The notes: generated by a model not told the origin, from the letters alone. DNA of 64,000 bases from Rhizoclosmatium globosum (GCA_002104985.1 MCGO01000089.1:62001-126000), one strand, 5' to 3'; positions 21,917 to 33,366 are shown, numbered from the stretch's first letter. Made by a program: numbers and translations.

Positions 21917-22829
21917 TCAATTCACGCAGCTTTCCAATAACTTCAACAAATCGGTAGCGCCAACAACCTGCTGAACGCTAGGCTCGGCAACACGCATGAA
22001 CGGATTAATCTTCTTCTCCTCCCCAATCGAGCTCGGAACAGTAACAGGATTATTTTGAGCCCATTCGAGTTTATTCTTGATATCTTGATTCGTTGGTTCA
22101 ATGCTTGCTGCGAATCTGTTTTTGGATGTCAGAATCACTTATGTCTCGTAGTCCAAGGAAGCTACAACAAATACCTCAAATTCGACTGAGTGTACTCATG
22201 GCCACAGTAGACTAGAGTGTTGTTATCCAGCTTTCCAAGAATCTCGTTCAGAGAGGTGTGCATTTCCTGTGGCGTGCCTTCAAAGAACCGGCCGCATCCA
22301 GCAATAAACAGAGTGTCTCCAGTAAATACGGCAGATTCAGTTGCAGTCTTGACGTTGAATGACACGGATCCACTGAAACAAGGTTGTATAAGCTTGTATG
22401 TCCCCCATTTCAAATCCATGCAATCATATTACCGAGTATGGCATACAGTGAACAAGGGAGTAACATCCAAGGTTCCCAGCTTGAATGCTGCTCTATCTTC
22501 GACCTTGTGCGTGAGAGCAGGAATGCGATCGTCACCGCCATAGACTGGAGTGTTTCCACCAAGCAACCTGACCAAGTCTTCATTCCCACCCGAATGATCA
22601 TGGTGATGGTGTGTCTACCCTCTAGTTAGCTACAGTATACTTCCTAGCACCCTACCGTAATAACAGCATCGATTGTCCACCCCCTTCTAGTCGCTGCATC
22701 AATAACCTTATCCGCCTCAGCCGGATCAACGGCCGCACAAGTCTTTTTCGCCGAATCCGTCAAGACCAAGTACGCGTAGTTGTCCGCATTCACCGGAACT
22801 GGCACAATCAAATCGCGGAGGCTGCCCAT
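21917..22829 (-). CDS. GLO2: Hydroxyacylglutathione hydrolase (glyoxalase II)
   Basis: Four exons (22829-22656, 22614-22433, 22372-22175, 22115-21917) total 250 codons, the usual size for the enzyme. It hydrolyses S-D-lactoylglutathione to lactate and glutathione, the second step of methylglyoxal detoxification. The metallo-beta-lactamase metal motif THHHHDH is completed across the first intron ([13 protein letters not shown]). Further ligands are visible in [18 protein letters not shown] and in CGHEYTQSN, the glutathione-side motif. No targeting sequence is obvious, which suggests a cytosolic form. It is divergent from SEH1, whose start lies 45 bp away, so the two share a compact promoter. 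Confidence 0.92.
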
Positions 22830-22873
22830 CTTTCTTGGAGGAAAACAGTCTTTTTGACAAAGAAAACATAAAC

Positions 22874-24114
22874 ATGGTTCAGTACGAGCCTCTGATTGCG
22901 CCTTTCGCCCCGGATCACTCGGACTTGGTGCATGATATTCAGTACGACTTTTACGGAAAGAGAATTGCGGTTTGTGGTTGCAGTGATTAGGGACGTGTAC
23001 CTGATGATATCTGATTGTGGGACAGACTTGTTCCTCGGACCAGCGCGTGAAAGTGTGGCATATTGACAGTGAAACAGAAGGCTGGGAAGTAGCTGATGCC
23101 TGGAAGGTGCGGCGTTGGTCGCTTTACGAACTCACAGTCTTAACACATCAACACAATAGGCACACGACTGTTCCATCGTCAAAGTCGCCTGGGCCCATCC
23201 TGAATTCGGGTCTGTTCTCGCATCGTGTTCATACGACAGATCAATCAAGATTTGGGAGGAACAGGAACATGGTTTGTTCGATAACCTGCTCTGACACCCA
23301 TCGCTAGATACTAAATACACCTTAAATTAGAGCCATTCAACTCAACCCGCCGATTCAAACTCCGCGCTACTCTCACTGACGCGAAATCATCAGTCCAAAC
23401 ACTTTCTTTGCTCCAAACCACCAAGGCCTCAAACTGGCCACTACTTCCACGGACGGATACCTAAGAATCTGTAAAGTTCCACCTTTTTTTCATTTCATTC
23501 AGGTCTAATACAAACTAGACGAATGCCCAGACCCACAATCCCTTTCCCTCTGGTCCCTTACCTCAGAAACCCAACTCCTCACACACCAATCTCCAAAAGA
23601 AACAGACCGTCTACCGATTACATGGTGTCCGTCCCGCTTCCATCCTCCACAACTCGTAATTGCGACTTCAACTTCACACCGTCTGTTTCTTCCGTGTCAG
23701 AATTACAGACTCTCTGCAGCGTCTCTATGGATGCCATTTGAGCGTCTTGATCCTCATTCGGATGCAGATGTACTCGATGTCGCGTGGGCTCCGAATATGG
23801 GACGGAGTTATGAATTGGTTGCGACAGGGTCGAGGGATGGTGTTGTGAGAATATTCAAGCTGGTTTGGATTGATATTATTGAGGAATCTGGGGTTGCTGT
23901 AGAATCCGGTGGTGGGAAGGGGATGTGGAAAGTTGATTTGGTGGCGAGTTTAGCGGATCATGGTGCGGCAGTGTGGCGCGTTTCCTGGAATTTGTTGGGG
24001 ACTGTATTGAGTAGTTGTGGAGAGGATGGGAAGGTACGCGTTTGGAGGGCCGGTGTTGGGAGGGAAGAGTGTCAGTGGGTATGCAGTCAAGTGATTGGAG
24101 CTTCCGACGCGTGA
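22874..24114 (+). CDS. SEH1: Nucleoporin / SEA-complex WD40 protein SEH1
   Basis: Five exons (22969 end, 23026-23106, 23160-23271, 23331-23470, 23519-24114); with one base restored the total is 341 codons, a typical SEH1 length. SEH1 is a six-bladed propeller shared by the nuclear-pore Y complex and the TORC1-regulating SEA/GATOR2 complex. The first blade [14 protein letters not shown] joined to [11 protein letters not shown] and the second, [24 protein letters not shown], are diagnostic. Later blades include [15 protein letters not shown] and [12 protein letters not shown]. The frame breaks at about 23405-23415, in CTTTCTTTG between SSVQ and FAPNHQG; one extra T repairs it exactly. A conserved housekeeping gene with such a break argues for a consensus error. 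Confidence 0.88.
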
Positions 24115-24978
24115 ATCATAAGTAAGAACCAACGAAATTGATAATGAAATACTGTATATTCACATACCCATAAAATCAACTCACTTAACAAAATACCCAT
24201 CTCATGAACAAACAAACTCAACTCCTCCCCTTCATTCGCCAACCCAACGGACTTTTTCTCCTTCCAGTCCAAAGAATTCAAAACCTTAACACTATCCACC
24301 GTCAACCGACACTGATCAAACAACAATCCCCAAACAGGTTCCCACACCCTCTGCCACCACTGCACCTCCTTCACTCCACTCTTCACATGCTCATACACAA
24401 TCAAACACCTCCCTCCTTCAACACAGAATGAAGCGTCTTCGCAGCACGATGAACATCCGGCACAGAACACAGCGTCAACACACAAACAACGGAATCAAAC
24501 CTCTGCGCTACTCAGAAAGCTCATCAATCCCACAACTAAGCACTTCAACAGGAACACCATACTTCCCGCCTCTTCATAAATCCGTGGATGCATCGACACA
24601 TTCGGTTCAAGCGCAACATACTTGGTCACCTTGGATTTATCCTGCACACACACAACCACACACTCAATCAATCAATGCACTATTCCTCAAAAAAAACACT
24701 CACAAGAAACCGAATAGTATGTCCATGCCCTGCCCCAACATCCAACACAACGCCCTTCGCATTCGGCGTAATGATCCGGGTCTTCAAGTCCCGATTGGAG
24801 TCATTCACGCCGTCGCCGAACCCATTCGCCCAGATATTGGCCATCAGCAAGCCCTGGACTTTTCGCGGGGAGAAGAGAAGGGATGGGGATTGTAGGAGGG
24901 CAAAGAGGGTTGGGAGGAGCGAGATCTTGAGGGCTGTTAACATGTCCCAGATGATTCCGTATTTGTCGGACAAGGTCA
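24087..24978 (-). CDS. METTL7-like SAM methyltransferase, several frameshifts
   Basis: The start is the ATG at 24978 (MTLSDKYGIIWDML). The SAM-binding motif I VLDVGAGHGHTIRFL ends exon 1 at about 24708, and exon 2 opens with DKSKVTKYVALEPN, where the acidic residue after the second strand binds the ribose. Later SVVCVLTLCSVPDV and GRCLIVYEHV correspond to motifs IV-V of the METTL7/thiol methyltransferase family, ending with the C-terminal block CRLTVDSVKVLNSLDW. Between these blocks the frame changes near 24565, 24505 and 24410, all at short homopolymers. The annotated stop lies 27 bases inside the opposing SEH1 coding end, so the two genes overlap tail to tail. Confidence 0.72.
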
Positions 24979-25029
24979 TTTTGTTGTGAGAGGTGGGGTT
25001 GTGTGTGTGATCGTTGCACATTTTTGGGA

Positions 25030-25037
25030 GAGTTTTT
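25030..25037 (+). repeat. Target-site duplication, left copy (GAGTTTTT)
   Basis: The 8 bp GAGTTTTT immediately outside the left inverted end is repeated exactly at 30119-30126, immediately outside the right end. Confidence 0.8.
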
Positions 25038-25071
25038 GGCTCTATTACCATACCGGTCCGGGCCAACTTGA

Positions 25072-25172
25072 AAAAGGGAAAAGGAGAAAGGAAAAAGAAA
25101 AGAGGAAGAAAGAGAAAGAAAGGGAAAGAAAGGGAAGAAAAGAGAGGGAAGAGAAGAGAAGAGAGGAAAAGG
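25072..25172 (+). repeat. Polypurine tract inside the element
   Basis: About 100 bases composed almost only of A and G, built from GAAAGG, GAAGA and GGGAAA units, just inside the left inverted end and downstream of the element gene's stop. Such a tract can form triplex or nucleosome-poor DNA; here it is probably the 3' non-coding part of the element. Confidence 0.8.
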
Positions 25173-25212
25173 AGGAAGCTGCATACCATCAGACAAGAGA
25201 TTTTCAAATACT

Positions 25213-28200
25213 TTATTCTTCATTGTTACGCGCAGCCATAAATTTTTCAATCCAAAGCTGAATAATGATATTGTTTGAAGCAGAAAAAAGGGTTCGTGCA
25301 TAATGCAAATCTTGTTCCGAACGTGCTGGATCCCAAACAATTCTATCACCATTTCCATATAGCCTGTGCATTGAATCGTTAAACAATTCAATTTTCGCAT
25401 CGAGAGCAGCTGAATCTATTGACAACGCGGGAATTGATGTTCGCTGAGTTATACTCCGAATCGTTGGAGTTTTTGTGGAAATTGGTTTCACAAAATCGCA
25501 TTTTGACTGTTTCCAAACTCCAGCGCATTTTTGCCGCTCGCATCGTTGACAAGTACGTGGTTTTCGAGGCTTTTTCGGAAGAATTGTGGCAGGTTGAGGA
25601 GTGGTAATGGGCAATGTTCCGAAAGGTACAGCCAAGGTACTATTTGAGGAAGGTAAAAACACTGTGGCAGCTGGTTGCGGCTGAAATGAAATATTGACTG
25701 CATTCTGGAGAACTTGCGGCAAAGTGTCAAATTCAAACTCGCCAACGGGCTCCTCCGCAGTAACATAACTCTCCATGTCACTGTCTGAATCTACGAGATT
25801 TTCGTCGAATATAACTCGGAATGGACCAATCTCAGCTCCGTCAAATTCAGCTAGATACGGGAAGTCCAATTCCGAAAACCGTGCGAGTGAATCGTCAAGA
25901 GAACTCATTCCAGTTTTGTTCTTATTCATAAGGTCTTTACGTTGGAGCCGCTTGAGCAACACCTGTAAATGGAGTGTTGAGCAAGATTTAGAACCAAGAA
26001 TCACCGACCTTATGAGCATCCTCCAAATGTGCTTCCAATTTCCTTGTAATGATAAGTTCTTTAGAAATTGTGGGTGCTTTTGGACAAACAGGTAATTTGC
26101 CTGAATTCCAGTCCAGAGCCATATTCTCAAGTCCTGACTTTGAGCTTGAGCCTCCTGCAGTTTTTCCAACGTAGAAAGACAAATTTTGTGTAAACAACCG
26201 CCATTCTGCTGGCGTATGAACTGGAAGGTAGGGAATAAGACACTTTGTCCGAAGAGCAAGGAATCGGTAAGTCCGAGGATAGCTTTCAACGTCCTTTTCT
26301 GTCACAGGCTCCCATTCTTCTTCAGGCAGATGCGGGATAATGCCAAAGGTTTCAGAAGTTGGGCGAAAGAGCGACGTAACTGTCCACCACTTGTGAATGG
26401 GCTTTCCTGCATAAGAATTAATGATACATAACTTAAGCTGAAGGTCAACATACCGTATATTCGAAACGTTATCTCATTAATAGCATCAATCATATAATGC
26501 TCATAGTGTCCAATTTTTGGAAAACCTGGTCGATTCCGTTCACTGGCTCGAATATTGAAAACATGTCGTATCTGAGAAAGAACTGCATCCATAAACTCTG
26601 GACTGCAATTCATTGAAGAAAAGATTTGTTCCAGTAATTGATGGAAGGATTCAACATCACTAGTAAGTGTTAAGTCAACGCTGTTTCTACACAAACACAT
26701 ACCTAGTACCGCGAAATGTTGCATAAAGTGGGAGACCATCTTTATCATCTCCTATTCTTGTGTAGAGAGGAAAATCTACTGGATCGCTCAAACATCCTTT
26801 CCTTATATGGTCGTTGAGCAACGTTTTCATATCCTTCTTTGCTTTTGCACTCAAAAGTGGAACTCCTTTTTCATCCTTGTAAGAATCCAGACTAAATTCT
26901 ATAAGTAACTCGTTCACCCGGTCATACAAAATGTCCGACGAGGGAATACTTCGCCGAACTCGCTTAAGACACCAATCTGGATTTCTCAACAGCTCTTCTT
27001 CAAATGTTGTCCCCTTTGTTCTGAGATACTCGTCTACCCTTTTCACATCTTCCGGATTTAAGATGAATATTGCATCACGAAGTTTCTTTGCAAACACTCC
27101 AGCCATCGGATGCTTTTTGGGTAACTCAATTCGCATCATTCCATGAACAGAGTCCAATTTAACTGTCACACCATTTTCTACCTCCAGAAGTTGGCGAAAA
27201 AGACTATCCGCACTTGTCCCAGCTGAATCGTTTTCCAGAACTTGAGGTTCGGGCACTGTTGTCGGCAGAACAAGGCGAGAAAATGAAGTGTCAACAGCGT
27301 TTTGCAACTGTAAAAATATCAACAGTCCGGCCCAAGCATCCCTTGCTGCATAGTCTTTTTGTTGCTGAGAATAACGTGGCTTTGACCAGTCTGAACAGCG
27401 AACTGAATCACTCTTATCCAAACAATATCCCAAAACAGCTGCACAACACTTTGACAGAGACGCATTTGCTTTTTCAACGAAACCCTTTCTCTTGCACAGA
27501 TGGCCCGTATCGCAAATATCAGCAGAATCCAGAGAGCGCGGCTGAATACCCCAATCTTCATTCAAATACTTAAAGTCTGCAGCTACAATCCGACTTCCAA
27601 TTTTTAAGGTTTTCCGCGATTCGACGACTTCTTTAAGGTACGGTGGCCAATCAAAGCGGTCTTTTAACACCACCAAAAGAATCAATTCTGTCTCTGATTC
27701 GTCATTCAACAGCTTTTCTTTTATAGCCAGCTGCAGAAGCTGGATTTTCCCTTCTTTTCCACGGGGACCAACCTTCCATTCAGTGTCCAATCCGAGAGGC
27801 ATTCGAGAACTGTTTGGAAGACTTCGAATGTGTTGAATAATTCGGGCTAAAGCAGTTGTGATTTCCGTTGGACGTTCAGTGGAAAGAAGTCGCACACATA
27901 ATGGATTATCAGGCAAGGGAAGCAGTGGTTTTGCCGCCGTTCCAACAGGAAGCGATTGTTCCAGAACTGACTGTAGAAATGAGCGATCAGAGCAGCATTT
28001 GTCAGTGTAGACTAGGGTAATAGGACTGTATCCAAAGTACTCTCGAGTTCTCTCATGGCTCCGAAACAATGGAATCAAATCAAGGTGCCCAGAAGACTGT
28101 GTCAGTGCTTGCAACCGAATCTCGCGATATTCATTCTTAGCTGTGAATAATGCTTTGAAGAGTCTGTGGCCGTTGATTGGAGCCAGATGTTTACAAATCT

Positions 28201-30018
28201 AACCAAATCAGACAATCAGCCCCTATTTCCAAAAATTGAAGACACTACCTTGTAGTAATGATCAATACTAAGAACTGTCCCACTTCTACGTTGAACCTCA
28301 AAATCAAGCCAGTCTCGACGCTTTAAATTATCTTTGACGAGGATCTTCTTTAAATAGTTGATTGAGGGGTATCCGCCGTCATAATCTGGGCTTGTGAATG
28401 ATGGAAACGGCGGAATATCATTTGGATCTATAACTTTTCTCATTGAAACAGACGGCTGAGTTCGTGACTGCACCATCAAGGATTCTACAACAGAGTAGTA
28501 TTGCAGTTCAGAGAGCGAGTGGCGGTAAGTTGCTTTCTGTCGTTGAAGAGAATGGACACCTGCCGGTCCCAGTCCTTGATAGAGCCCATTCCGTAACAGA
28601 AAAACCAGTTCATCGTCAACACCAGCGCGCTTGGTAAGAGTTTGATTGAACTTTGGCTGATAATGTAGAAGTAATTTCGAGACTGTGACTGCGTTGGTAG
28701 TTCTGAATTTATGTTTACAATCTTGACACGTTCCTCTGCAACAGGTTTAGATTAGTGTGTAAGAATTTAGGAAGGCTTACCGTGCAGCCAACAAATAGTA
28801 AAGAAGTCCGTTGATTCCATAAATTCGGCGCGGCTCCTCAGAATATCCAGATTGTCGCGTATTATTGCTATTACAATTTGGGCATACAACATTGGATTCG
28901 TCACATGTCAAATATGGGTTGCAAACAACCAGATTTGAGTACAAGAAGAACTCTGGGCTATAGTCTCCTCCCCGAAGAACAGATTTTCGCAAGCTAGAAA
29001 CTGGGTCTGGTGGAAGAATCAGGACGTTTCCAAGTTTCAGTTGTGCATCATGATCTCCTCTCCGAACAGCGGCGCAAACCTGAGTAAGATAGGCAGCATT
29101 TGGATCAGTACGATGAATAAATCGTTTTCGAGTTGTTGAACTATTATTTGAAGCATGATCTTCATCGTCGTCGGAGTCACCATCGTCGTCATCTTCGCCA
29201 TCTGCTTCATCGCTTGCTGGAACATAGCTCGAAACATTTGGAACAGTCGGCGCTGTCTCAAACTCTTGCGTTGAGTCTAAAACAACCTCATAGTGGTCGC
29301 TCGACACACTTAGATGCAGTGAGATTTTCATGTAAGAAGCTGGTCGAGCTTGTGGCGTGAATACAGTCACATGATACTGAGTATTTATGTTCGAGAATAC
29401 TGTCACTTCCATTTGATAAAGGTCACAGAAGGAGGCTAGGCAGTACTCGTCCCCAAACTCTCCATTAGTTTCATATTTCGCACATAGATCATCTAATGAC
29501 ATATTATCAATAGCAGCAAGTCTCTCAAAAACGTTTGAGCGCTTTCGAAAATGACCAACAATCTTGCGACGGATATCACGGTGGTGGGATTGATCTCCCT
29601 TGTGCATGAACCATGACAAGCAACGAAAGAGACAATTTCCATCGCCGTCAATGAACTGAGAGACTTTGCCAGTAAATGATTCGTTCTTAACGGTTCGAAT
29701 AACAAGTGGCGAATAAGGCTGATTAAACTGACTGTTGTTTGTTAGAGCTTTGATTGCAGTGGTAAAATGCAAAACACTAACCAGGACATTTGCATCTACA
29801 TCCTTGTCTCCGACATCTGCATTCGTTTCATTGTGACTGTTTGCAGCATGTGACTCGGGCAAAGTGGGTGACTTCATTGGCTCTTTTCGCTTAATGCCGA
29901 ATGTTACAAGATCCAATTTCAATTGACCTGCAGGTAGTGGAGCCTTCTTGCGACCAGCCCCTTCCCGAGCTCCGCCGTGTTTCGATTTGGTTGTCTTGGG
30001 AGTCTGTTGTTGTTTCAT
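25213..30018 (-). CDS. Element protein: OTU, zinc ribbon, putative DDE domain and WRN-like 3'-5' exonuclease
   Basis: Six exons (to 28781, 28735-28249, 28198-26703, 26659-26454, 26406-26009, 25962-25213) sum in frame: 1543 codons from an ATG at 30075, 1524 from the ATG at 30018. I prefer the latter because 30075 lies close to the inverted end. Numbering from 30075, in order: GGAREGAGRK (residues 34-43); an OTU cysteine-protease fold with DGDGNC (Cys 148) and DHY (His 261); an acidic spacer; a C4 zinc ribbon (CPNC at 398, CQDC near 436); SIDHYYK near 590 and VYTDKC near 660; a DEDDy exonuclease with LDTEW near 735 and YAARD near 870; RGTSDVES near 1095; and a C-terminal Cys cluster. The early D, D and late E may be a transposase triad with the exonuclease inserted; this is inference. 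Confidence 0.8.
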
Positions 30019-30096
30019 CTCAATTTTTAGCGGAGTGATGTCATTGGTGGACCTAAGAACGTAATTGTGGAACAATCTGATTGGTCGACCTATTTA

Positions 30097-30148
30097 GGTC
30101 CGGTATGGTGATTGAGCCGAGTTTTTGGCTCACTTTCCATGCCGGTCC
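30097..30148 (+). repeat. Right inverted end, target duplication and a second, outward copy of the left end
   Basis: Bases 30097-30118 are the right inverted end and 30119-30126 the target duplication. Directly after it, 30127-30148 again begins GGCTC and matches the left end of the element at 18 of 22 positions, followed by a shared CCAACTTGAA tail. The whole stretch can fold as a long hairpin with GAGTTTTT in the loop. Confidence 0.75.
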
Positions 30149-31177
30149 AAGTCCAACTTGAATAAATACAAAAAGATCGACGAGAAGGTGTCATACGCCG
30201 CGATTCCATCGTTTCAACTTTTCAATTATGATAATTAACGGATTTTTCGAGCAGAGAGTGCGGAGAAAAAGTGTTAAGTCAGGGTTGGTGAGTTCGAGTT
30301 GGACTTTCAGTTATGAATACCGACTGTCGAATACATACACAACAAATAGTCGATATTCATTCACGCAGTTTAATTGGCTTTATTACGAAATTTGGTTTGC
30401 GGGGTTTCTTATCTTAAATTGTTGGTCGCATTCAGAACACGAAACTCACAACTTCCTGTTGTCGGAATGACGGCAGAAACAAAGTATGCCAATCAATTCT
30501 AATAAACTAAATCCTTTTTATTTTTAAATCGGTCATGTTTGTAACGGTGGATTGAGGTACAATACGATATTGTCACTGATTCCGATCAAAACTCGCAAAT
30601 CATTCGTCTTATACATTTATATTACTTTATCAATCGTCTCTAATGCTTTAAAATGCTTGGTTGAATGGTAGATTGATTCCTTCTACGACCTGTTTATCAC
30701 TTTGGTCTTGGTTGTCTCCTACAGAAAAGCCAGCATAAAATCGCCGCTATACTTGCCACAAGCTTCAGATTCGGCGTAATCATTCATATAGTACGATTAT
30801 ATAACTGGGGAAATCGAGGAGATCCGTGCTTCAGTGGAAAGGCGGTGGTGGTAAGTTTTGGTGGGGTTTGATTCTGATTGGTGCCCCTTCCAAGAACTTT
30901 TTTCGCCACATTAAATACGTTCTTCAGAAAGAGATTTCGAATCAATATCTTTGTCACTTGTTTGATTGTTTCGGAGGGCGAATACTAGGGATAACTTAAA
31001 AGACGATGTGACTATATGGCCGTTGCTTTTGCTCAATGATGCGGTATTTATCATCTTCATAAACTTAGGGACGTCAAAACAAGTGAAAAATAATGAACAA
31101 TAACGTCGAGAATAACAGAGTTAGGATCTTGAACATTTACGCGTCGATCTTAGTTGCATAAATGACGTGGAGCAACT
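30149..31177. other. About 1 kb without a recognised gene
   Basis: A/T-rich sequence between the mobile element and the second tRNA-Ser. The longest plus-strand frame (80 codons from 30228) has no recognisable features. Because a left-end-like sequence opens the stretch at 30127, part of it may be a degraded older element, but I could not find its other end. Confidence 0.5.
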
Positions 31178-31260
31178 GGGAGTATGTCCGAGTGGTCTAA
31201 GGAGCTGGACTTGAAATCCAGTATGCTCTGCATGCGCAGGTTCAAACCCTGCTGCTCTCG
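31178..31260 (+). tRNA. tRNA-Ser (anticodon TGA), second copy
   Basis: 83 nt, identical in its body to the tRNA-Ser at 21345-21427: same acceptor pairing, CTTGAAA anticodon loop, variable arm and T arm. The first 20-odd flanking bases downstream (CTTATTGTTTGG) are also conserved. Confidence 0.93.
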
Positions 31261-31481
31261 CTTATTGTTTGGGCAGTGGTTGTAGATGTGGGGTTGGTGT
31301 GTGTATGTGTCGAAAACAATGAAAGCAGTTGAGACTGCCACAGTTGGCTGAAAGAGTTTCAGTGATGAGTTTGTATCCGACTAGCCGTTGATGTGTATGT
31401 GGGCTTGATGATGAAAGCAGTTTTGAAGAGGAATATCCAACCAACACACACACACACACCCAACACCCAAATGCATCTCCT

Positions 31482-31553
31482 AAGGTCGTACCCAGACTCG
31501 AACTGGGGTTACAGGTATCAAAAACCTGGGTGCTGAACCACTACACTATACAA
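31482..31553 (-). tRNA. tRNA-Gln (anticodon TTG), second copy
   Basis: 72 nt, identical to the tRNA at 19725-19796 over the cloverleaf, anticodon loop TTTTGAT. It converges with the tRNA-Ser at 31178 in the same arrangement as at 21.3-21.7 kb. Confidence 0.93.
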
Positions 31554-31747
31554 CCGTGCGATTACTGTGGGTTATTCCGTATGTGATGGCAAACAAGCGA
31601 TATCCAGTACAATCAATCGTGCTAGCTAAAGACTGGATCTTACAACAAATAACACTGTACCCTCATGATTAAAAGAACCTCCAAATTAATCGCTGTCAAT
31701 GTGATTTCATATCAAAGAGAGATAAGGACAAATGCACGATGAAGCCT

Positions 31748-32956
31748 TTATTCACGGATACAGCCTCCAGGTAATAAATAAGAAAACTTCCTATCTCGTC
31801 TTGCAACAGTTTCCATAAGATAACTCGGCAATGCGACAGCACTCTCCGATTTCCTAAGCTTCCCCACTTCCATACCAAATCTTTAACAGAATAAGCTTCC
31901 GGGAGCATCCCAAAAATATCTGATCCTTCGCATATTACACGTTGAATCCGTTTTGGGTCCAATAAGTCTTTTGAAGTGACTCGGTCCGCGTGGGAATATG
32001 CTTTCATTTTAAAAATGAAGTCAGCGATTTTGGGGAAGCAGAAGGAGCAATGCCATCCCTGTGCGTTTGTTCGTCAAAAGGTACCGTCAGCTGAGAAAAA
32101 AAGAAGAGCGTACCAGCATCTGAGAGAATAAAATCTGATACTTTTGAGTGTTGATAAAAGAACTGATCCAGGCTTTGCGGCACAGTTACGACGCGCGCTC
32201 GCCAATGATCTTTGTCCATCAAAAAATCAAACGAATAAAGATAATTACGCATCCTTAAGCATATATCAATTAATACACGTGAAATAATGTAAATAATAGC
32301 TTGAACTCACCGTAAGTGTAACTTGTCTGGGACATCATTACAAGCCTTGATCAACGCACTGCATCTCTGGATGGAATCTCATCCACGTCACTCATAATAA
32401 CGCGATCTCCGTCCAAAACCCCCACGTTCCACCTCAAATACTCTGTCGTCTTCCACCTCATTTCCCCTTCCGCCCGAAACGGATCCTCCTTATACTCACC
32501 CAACTCAACCTCCAAATACCGGATTTTATCCTCCACAAACTCAAACCGCTTCCGATTCTCCTTGAACACCAAGTCCTTCTCCAATCCCGTAAACGTCCTC
32601 CGACTCTCAACAACGACAAAGAAATCAACCACATCCATCAACTCGCGCATCCGAAGTTCCAATAGATCCAGCTCAACGGAAAACAGAACAACGTCCCAAA
32701 CACGAGTAGGTCGAGTTGCAGGTGTCCATCTATGTGCGTGGCAGAGGAGTGATGCGTTCATGTGGGGAGGTGGCGGGAAGAACGGAATCACGGTCACATT
32801 TGGACCAAAGAGAGGTGTATCCCAAAGAGGCCGTGTTGCATACGTTGCGACGTGGATTATACGCGAGGAACTGTATACTATGAGGCTGGTGAGAAGGCAA
32901 AATAGGCTGACTCGAAGAAGCAGGGCGGTGCTTCGTCGAGTGAGAGATAACTTCAT
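31748..32956 (-). CDS. GT17-family N-acetylglucosaminyltransferase (MGAT3-like), copy D, three frameshifts
   Basis: A short basic N-terminus and a signal anchor at about residues 15-35 precede a lumenal GT17 domain: DVVLFSVELDLLELRMREL, VVDFFVVVESRRTFTG, GDRVIMSDVDEIPS with a DxD-type motif, MRNYLYSFDF, and WHCSFCFP. In animals GT17 (MGAT3) adds the bisecting GlcNAc to N-glycans; in fungi the acceptor is not established. Introns follow KLHL and LSDAG, as in copy E. One-base slips occur near 32366 (T), 32052 (extra G at the acceptor) and 31858 (missing G before KLRKSES). The corrected end is YLLPGGCIRE, stop at 31748; without correction it would run to 31696. Confidence 0.8.
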
Positions 32957-33366
32957 GAAACTGAAATGAATTTTGAGCTTTGGCTGTTGGAGTGGAGAGG
33001 TTGATTGGTGTACAAGTTTGGGCGTGCTGCGAATTGACGTTGGTTGGCCCTGGCGAAGTTGGCGGGACGGTTACAGATAACTCTTCTGTGCAAGCGTTTC
33101 GCGATAAAGTAAGCCGCTTTTTGATTGAGGAGTTGTGGGGCTGGCGGTGCTCCGATGGCTTTTCCAAATTCATTGCGAATTGAAGTATTGCATGTGGAGA
33201 TATGAAGTACCACGACAGAAGTACTTATTTAATCAACGGGTTGTTGTTGACACGAGGATATACATGTTTCCGTTGAGAAGGTTTCTATGGCTTGAGTGGA
33301 TCAAATTCTGTTTCGAAACGCATCTCCTTTTGTTTTTATTTTCATAAATATCATTTATTTCATCTA
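32957..33366. other. Intergenic stretch between the two GT17 genes
   Basis: 410 bases separating copy D's 5' end from copy E's 3' end. Short frames on both strands overlap without any domain or codon continuity. I see no gene and no repeat. Confidence 0.5.

Larger units (their letters stand above)
25038..30118 (-). mobile_element. 5.08 kb terminal-inverted-repeat DNA element with 8 bp target duplication
   Basis: The left end at 25038-25059 and the reverse complement of 30097-30118 agree at 19 of 22 positions, both beginning GGCTC and sharing ACCATACCGG. Each end is flanked outside by the same 8 bases, GAGTTTTT, as expected for a cut-and-paste transposon. The interior carries a single six-exon gene on the minus strand that nearly fills the element, and the frame is fully intact, so the insertion is probably recent or still active. 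An 8 bp duplication is shared by several DNA-transposon superfamilies (hAT, KDZ, Merlin-like), so it does not place the element by itself. Confidence 0.8.

Noticed and set aside
25030..30160. LTR retrotransposon interpretation because of direct GAGTTTTTGGCTC repeats
   Set aside because: The outer repeats are 8 bp, the ends are inverted, and there is no reverse transcriptase or primer-binding site.
30228..30470. 80-codon plus-strand frame beside the element
   Set aside because: No domain, no splice continuation, and it begins in A/T-rich sequence; probably chance.
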